Assembly (NCBI RefSeq): GCF_004331675.1
Contig: NZ_SJSN01000009.1
Coordinates: forward strand, 1 to 64,000
Direction of reading: 5' to 3'
Length of the DNA: 64,000 nt
Origin: Pedobacter frigidisoli
Lineage (GTDB): Bacteria; Bacteroidota; Bacteroidia; Sphingobacteriales; Sphingobacteriaceae
Part shown: piece after piece, positions 60,807 through 64,000 of the stretch
Layout of the letters: every line of letters starts with the position of its first letter
Numbering within the stretch: position 1 is the first letter of the stretch
Notes under the pieces: generated by a model
Told to the model about the DNA's origin: nothing
Databases searched by the model: none
What the model saw: the letters and a program-made list of their open reading frames with translations, nothing else
Program-made: the position numbers and the translations under genes

Positions 60807-61845
60807 TTTTTTGTGGAATTTTTAAGGTGGTAATATATAAATTATTTGCCTCAATTTCGGTCTGCAATAAATGTGGATTGGCGAATAATAGGTATAATCT
60901 TCTTTTAATGGCACTCAAACCGAAACCCGTTCCGCTGGCAGCTTTCATTTCAGGGTCGAAAGGGTTTTGAACCCGCAACTCCAAAATGTTCCGATCTACG
61001 GTAACATCAACCTTTATGGTTATGCCTGCAGAGGTATTATATAATCCAAATTTAATGGCATTTTCTACAATTGGCTGAAGCAGCGTACCTGGTAAACATA
61101 AATTTAGGGTATCTTCAGCCACATTAACTTCAATTTTTAAGCGGTGGCTAAATCTTACCTTTTCGATATCTAAATAAAGTTGGATATATTCCATTTCCTC
61201 CTCTACAGAAACCCATAACTCATCATCTCTTTTTAAGGTTCCTCGAAGAAAGGAAGCTAATTTGGTAATCATTACGCCAGCTTCTTTTGGGTTTACCATT
61301 GTTAATGCAAAAACAGAATTTAAGCTGTTAAACAAAAAGTGGGGTTGTAATTGATGTCGTAATTTGTTCAGTTCAGCCTCTTTGGCTAACACCTTTGCAG
61401 CAGAAAGCCGATCATGAGTTTCTGATTGTTCCTCTAACCTATACCATAAAATATTAGCCAAGGCACACCAGCCCAGGCACATAAAAGAAATCAATCCGCG
61501 GAAGGCGAAAGAGAAGTTATAGAAATCCTTGTATTCCTTAAAATCGGAAAATACATACAACATAGCATATTTCGCAGCGTAAATAATTACAAAAGTTAAG
61601 GCCAGGGTGATAATTAATACATAAAGGATACGTTCGTTTTTCGGTTGATAATAGCCTAACATATTACTAATACCAATGCACGCCATGATGAGCAGGAAAT
61701 TGTTTATAAAGCTATCGGCTAGGGATATTACCCACGAAAAATTTACAACATAGTGTAAACCGATGGCGCACAAAACCACCCATGCAATGGCTATTGCGAG
61801 CGATGTTTTTTGTATTTGAGGAACGGAAAGTGGTCTGTTTGTCAA
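60784..61845 (-). CDS. LytS-type sensor histidine kinase
   Basis: 353 residues beginning with a TTG at 61845; an in-frame stop lies eight codons upstream and no ATG fits. Four membrane helices span about 15-135. A LytS-like kinase domain follows with the phospho-accepting His in LRHQLQPHFLFNSLNSVFAL and the HATPase motifs IVENAIKFGLYN and GFGLSAIKRRL. No extracellular sensing domain is present, so the signal is probably membrane-borne. It is overlapped by the regulator and preceded by the LiaF-like gene (89 nt). Confidence 0.9.
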   Translation of the reverse strand: MTNRPLSVPQIQKTSLAIAIAWVVLCAIGLHYVVNFSWVISLADSFINNFLLIMACIGISNMLGYYQPKNERILYVLIITLALTFVIIYAAKYAMLYVFSDFKEYKDFYNFSFAFRGLISFMCLGWCALANILWYRLEEQSETHDRLSAAKVLAKEAELNKLRHQLQPHFLFNSLNSVFALTMVNPKEAGVMITKLASFLRGTLKRDDELWVSVEEEMEYIQLYLDIEKVRFSHRLKIEVNVAEDTLNLCLPGTLLQPIVENAIKFGLYNTSAGITIKVDVTVDRNILELRVQNPFDPEMKAASGTGFGLSAIKRRLYLLFANPHLLQTEIEANNLYITTLKIPQKNDQNDTN

Positions 61846-61934
61846 AGCGTTTAGGTTAGTAATGTCTTACTGTATGATGTGGCGATTTGTGCTCGCCACA
61901 TCAGTAATTTATATTAATGAGGATGCTGAGAAAA

Positions 61935-62717
61935 TTAAAAGCTCTTTATCTCAATTCCTCCGAAGAGTACTGTTCCATCCAAAACCAATGTTTTTTGCAT
62001 TTGATCTATGGGTAACATGTGTCCTCTCTTATCTTCTACACTACCAAATAATGCTGTTACATTAGATTTAATTGCCCAATTAGGTGGAACAATCAGTTTT
62101 ATACCTCCGAAAACCGCAGTAACATCCAAAGAAATTGTATCGGTAAAATCGGCTTGTGTCATGATGATATCGGCACCACCAAAAACAGCTGTGATATCGC
62201 CACCCTTAAAATCCTTTGAATAAACGGTTTGATTGCATCCTCCAAAAACAGCAGTAACATCAATTATATCATTACTATTTGTGTTTTTATCAGCCGCCTT
62301 AAATGATGAAGTTCCATCTCCATTATCAATTCCAAACTCACTTTTTAAATCCTCTTTAAATCCTCTTTTGTTTCTTAGCGAACTTTTAGGCTTTAATATT
62401 AAGAAACCACCAATAATTACTAGGCCAAAACCAAGTGCATATTTAGAAACATCAACATCGAAGTGCATGTTATCGATCGTATTATAAGTTCCTATTAAGA
62501 TTAGAATTAACCATCCAATTCCTTTAAAGTTACGTCTAACGCCAATAAATACACCTAATGCAATTAAAAATGTCCAGAAGCTGAATACCCAATTTGGAAT
62601 ATCTAACCCCATGTTGTTCAGTAAAAACGCTAGTCCGATGATTACTATGAGTGCTCCGCTCCAAACTCGACCTGAGTTTTTGATGTGGTTATTTTCATTT
62701 ATATTTAGATTTTCCAT
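61935..62717 (-). CDS. LiaF-like membrane protein with VTAVFGG repeats
   Basis: 260 residues. Four membrane helices (about 20-37, 43-59, 67-82, 93-109) are followed by an acidic linker and a repeat domain. The motif DVTAVFGG or a variant occurs at 153-160, 174-181, 198-205, about 219-225 (NVTALFGS) and 247-254 (GTVLFGGI). Similar repeats occur in DUF5668/LiaF_C proteins, and B. subtilis LiaF is the inhibitory partner of a kinase. Here it precedes a kinase/regulator pair on the same transcript, so an analogous anti-kinase role is plausible but unproven. Confidence 0.85.
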   Translation of the reverse strand: MENLNINENNHIKNSGRVWSGALIVIIGLAFLLNNMGLDIPNWVFSFWTFLIALGVFIGVRRNFKGIGWLILILIGTYNTIDNMHFDVDVSKYALGFGLVIIGGFLILKPKSSLRNKRGFKEDLKSEFGIDNGDGTSSFKAADKNTNSNDIIDVTAVFGGCNQTVYSKDFKGGDITAVFGGADIIMTQADFTDTISLDVTAVFGGIKLIVPPNWAIKSNVTALFGSVEDKRGHMLPIDQMQKTLVLDGTVLFGGIEIKSF

Positions 62718-62737
62718 TTGTCGAATAATTTAATAAC

Positions 62738-62745
62738 CAAAAGTA
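62738..62745 (-). promoter_or_regulatory. -7 promoter box of the LiaF-like operon
   Basis: The minus strand reads TACTTTTG, matching TAnnTTTG, 20 nt before the LiaF-like ATG. The -33 element is not clear. Confidence 0.55.
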
Positions 62746-62848
62746 TTTATAAAACCTTGGTTGGTCTATATTAAATCTATAAGAATTAGCCAAACGACGG
62801 TAAGCATCGTCATTTCATCGGTGAAAAATATTTTCCTATTTTGAGGGC

Positions 62849-63721
62849 ATGAAATATTTCCTGTTAATTATCAGCTTTGCGCTAACCTCCAACTTATTTG
62901 CACAAGACATTAATAGTCGTTTTAAAATTTACGACGTAAAAAAGCAAAAGGAAATTACCCTTAATGACATTGCATTAGATATGAATAATGCTGATGTTTT
63001 ATTCTTTGGAGAAGAGCATAACGATTCGATTGGCCATTATTTAGAGCTGGAAATATTTAAGAAGCTGAATGAAAAATTTCCGCAGAAAATAGTGCTGAGC
63101 TTAGAAATGTTCCATACCGATGTTCAGCCCGAAATTGATGAGTATTTGGCGAACGTTATCTCAGAGAAGAATTTTATTAAAGAAGGAAGAGCTTGGTCTA
63201 ACTATAAAGATTATAAGCCGCTAATTGAATATGCAAAAGATAATAAGCTACAGGTAATTGCCGCTAATGCAGCCGCACGCTATAGCAACGCTGTTACAGT
63301 AGGAGGTTTAGGTGTTTTAAAAAATTTTCCAAAAGCATCGTTAAATTTTTTACCACCCTTACCAATTGATACTGCAACTGGCAGATACAATGAAAAATTT
63401 ACCGATTTGTTGGGTGGCCATAGCATGGGCTCGATGAAAGTTTATCAAACACAAAACTTTTGGGATGCTACAATGGCATGGTCTATCGCAAAGTTCGTGA
63501 AAGCAAATAGAGGAATAAAGGTTTTCCAACTAAATGGTCGCTTTCATAGCGATGAAAAATTGGGAACATTGGCGCAACTGCAAAAATATGCGCCAAAATT
63601 GAGGATAATGAATATTTCCTCTTTTAGCGACGAAAGCTTCGAAACACCAGATTGGCAGAAATTTAAGAATCTGGGAGATTACATCATCATTACCGATCCA
63701 AAGGTTAAAAGAAGTTTCTAA
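62849..63721 (+). CDS. ChaN-family (haem-binding uptake, Tiki superfamily) protein
   Basis: 290 residues. The signal peptide ends at FAQD (about 19). Core motifs of the ChaN-like family are visible: DVLFFGEEHNDSIGHY, VLSLEMFHTDVQPE, ANAAARYSN and the C-terminal QLNGRFHSDEKLG. ChaN of Campylobacter binds haem, and the superfamily includes TraB/Tiki proteins, some of them metalloproteases. No lipobox is seen, so it is probably periplasmic. No TonB receptor is adjacent. Confidence 0.8.
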   Translation: MKYFLLIISFALTSNLFAQDINSRFKIYDVKKQKEITLNDIALDMNNADVLFFGEEHNDSIGHYLELEIFKKLNEKFPQKIVLSLEMFHTDVQPEIDEYLANVISEKNFIKEGRAWSNYKDYKPLIEYAKDNKLQVIAANAAARYSNAVTVGGLGVLKNFPKASLNFLPPLPIDTATGRYNEKFTDLLGGHSMGSMKVYQTQNFWDATMAWSIAKFVKANRGIKVFQLNGRFHSDEKLGTLAQLQKYAPKLRIMNISSFSDESFETPDWQKFKNLGDYIIITDPKVKRSF

Positions 63722-63724
63722 AAA

Positions 63725-63751
63725 AATCCGCAGGTTTTAGACCTGCGGATT
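63725..63751. terminator. Bidirectional terminator between the ChaN-like gene and mscL
   Basis: AATCCGCAGG (63725-63734) pairs perfectly with CCTGCGGATT (63742-63751). The A run at 63720-63726 supplies a T tract for mscL on the minus strand. It is built from the same CCGCAG-type word found in other gaps. Confidence 0.75.
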
Positions 63752-63756
63752 AATGA

Positions 63757-64000
63757 CTATGCTTTTGCTTTTAACACATCTCTAATCTCTGTTAAGAGAA
63801 TTTCCTCTTTAGTTGGTGGTGCTGGAGCCGCTGGTGCTGCTTCTTCCTTACGTTTTAAGGTGTTGATGGCCTTAACCATTAAAAATATGATAAAGGCAAG
63901 AATGATAAAATTGATTATTTCTGTCGCGAAATTACCCCAGGCAAAAACTGGCCCTAATTTTTTTGCATCTTCTAAAGATAAGTTTGGATTTGCTTCGTAA
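63757..64000 (-). CDS. mscL: Large-conductance mechanosensitive channel MscL, C-terminal part
   Basis: 81 codons run from the window edge to a TAG at 63757. Visible are the second transmembrane helix ([26 protein letters not shown]) and the cytoplasmic tail with an Ala/Pro-rich linker ([15 protein letters not shown]) followed by the helix [13 protein letters not shown]. MscL releases solutes on hypo-osmotic shock. The first half, including the first helix, lies outside the window. Confidence 0.9.
   Translation of the reverse strand, partial: YEANPNLSLEDAKKLGPVFAWGNFATEIINFIILAFIIFLMVKAINTLKRKEEAAPAAPAPPTKEEILLTEIRDVLKAKA

Noticed and set aside
1..64000. CRISPR arrays, rRNA and tRNA genes
   Set aside because: No regularly spaced identical repeats and no recognisable rRNA or tRNA sequence were seen on either strand by eye; a covariance-model scan would be decisive.

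Overview
The window reads as chromosomal DNA of a Bacteroidota bacterium, most likely Sphingobacteriaceae and close to Pedobacter. It is AT-rich. Many genes are preceded by the Bacteroidota -7 promoter box TAnnTTTG with a very short leader. Gene content also fits: Oar-type TonB-dependent receptor, SpII lipoproteins, the alternative GlmU-like protein, LytS/LytTR pairs, a propeller-type sensor kinase, type B L31 and an MntH-Usp fusion. The genus is inference from protein character; no rRNA or tRNA gene is visible.

Layout. 1-306: right end of an IS21-type insertion sequence. 489-6073: purM, then a TonB receptor with a downstream lipoprotein on the minus strand. 6695-10851: lpdA, a metallo-hydrolase/acetyltransferase pair, a small conserved protein and ferritin. 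11305-14738: an ATP-grasp / alpha-E / transglutaminase cassette of unknown product. 14862-18128: M28 lipoprotein peptidase and asnS. 18654-20255: two exported ferritin-like proteins, divergent from a LytTR regulator and a large propeller sensor kinase (20376-24156). 24408-26460: scpB, an Asp-rich miniprotein and an acetyltransferase-like protein. 26555-31508 (minus): regulator, mpl, prmA, tpiA, glmU-like, rpmE. 31756-36091 (minus): lipoprotein, NarL-type two-component pair, small protein, methylmalonyl-CoA epimerase. 36209-38344: iscS-iscU-iscA. 38648-43053: acyl-CoA synthetase, HigBA-type toxin-antitoxin, lysS. 43181-46737: small proteins, FMN-binding stress-like protein, redox protein, ung, hydrolase. 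46772-49880: Lrp regulator divergent from mntR-mntH. 49884-54717: redox protein, smpB, pcm, priA, DUF423. 54807-57815: two envelope proteins of unknown role. 57818-59400 (minus): tsaB, yidD, rnpA, rpmH. 60072-62717 (minus): LiaF-like protein, LytS-type kinase, LytTR regulator. 62849-64000: ChaN-like protein and the C-terminus of mscL.

How genes work together. Iron and manganese handling recurs: cytosolic ferritin, two exported ferritin-like proteins, the isc genes, MntR/MntH with a palindromic operator candidate, and a ChaN-like haem-binding protein. Translation and cell-envelope housekeeping genes fill much of the rest.

Most unusual items. The ATP-grasp/alpha-E/transglutaminase cassette is a conserved but biochemically unassigned system. 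Several non-coding repeats stand out: a variable-hairpin element with a conserved ACAGGACT tail (three copies), a nested 179-nt palindrome resembling a MITE at 59641-59819, a tandemly duplicated 3' flank at 18391-18629, and a palindromic repeat that has become the C-terminal codons of a hydrolase. Several obvious ORF starts fall inside promoter boxes or terminators, so nine starts are given at internal ATG or TTG codons.
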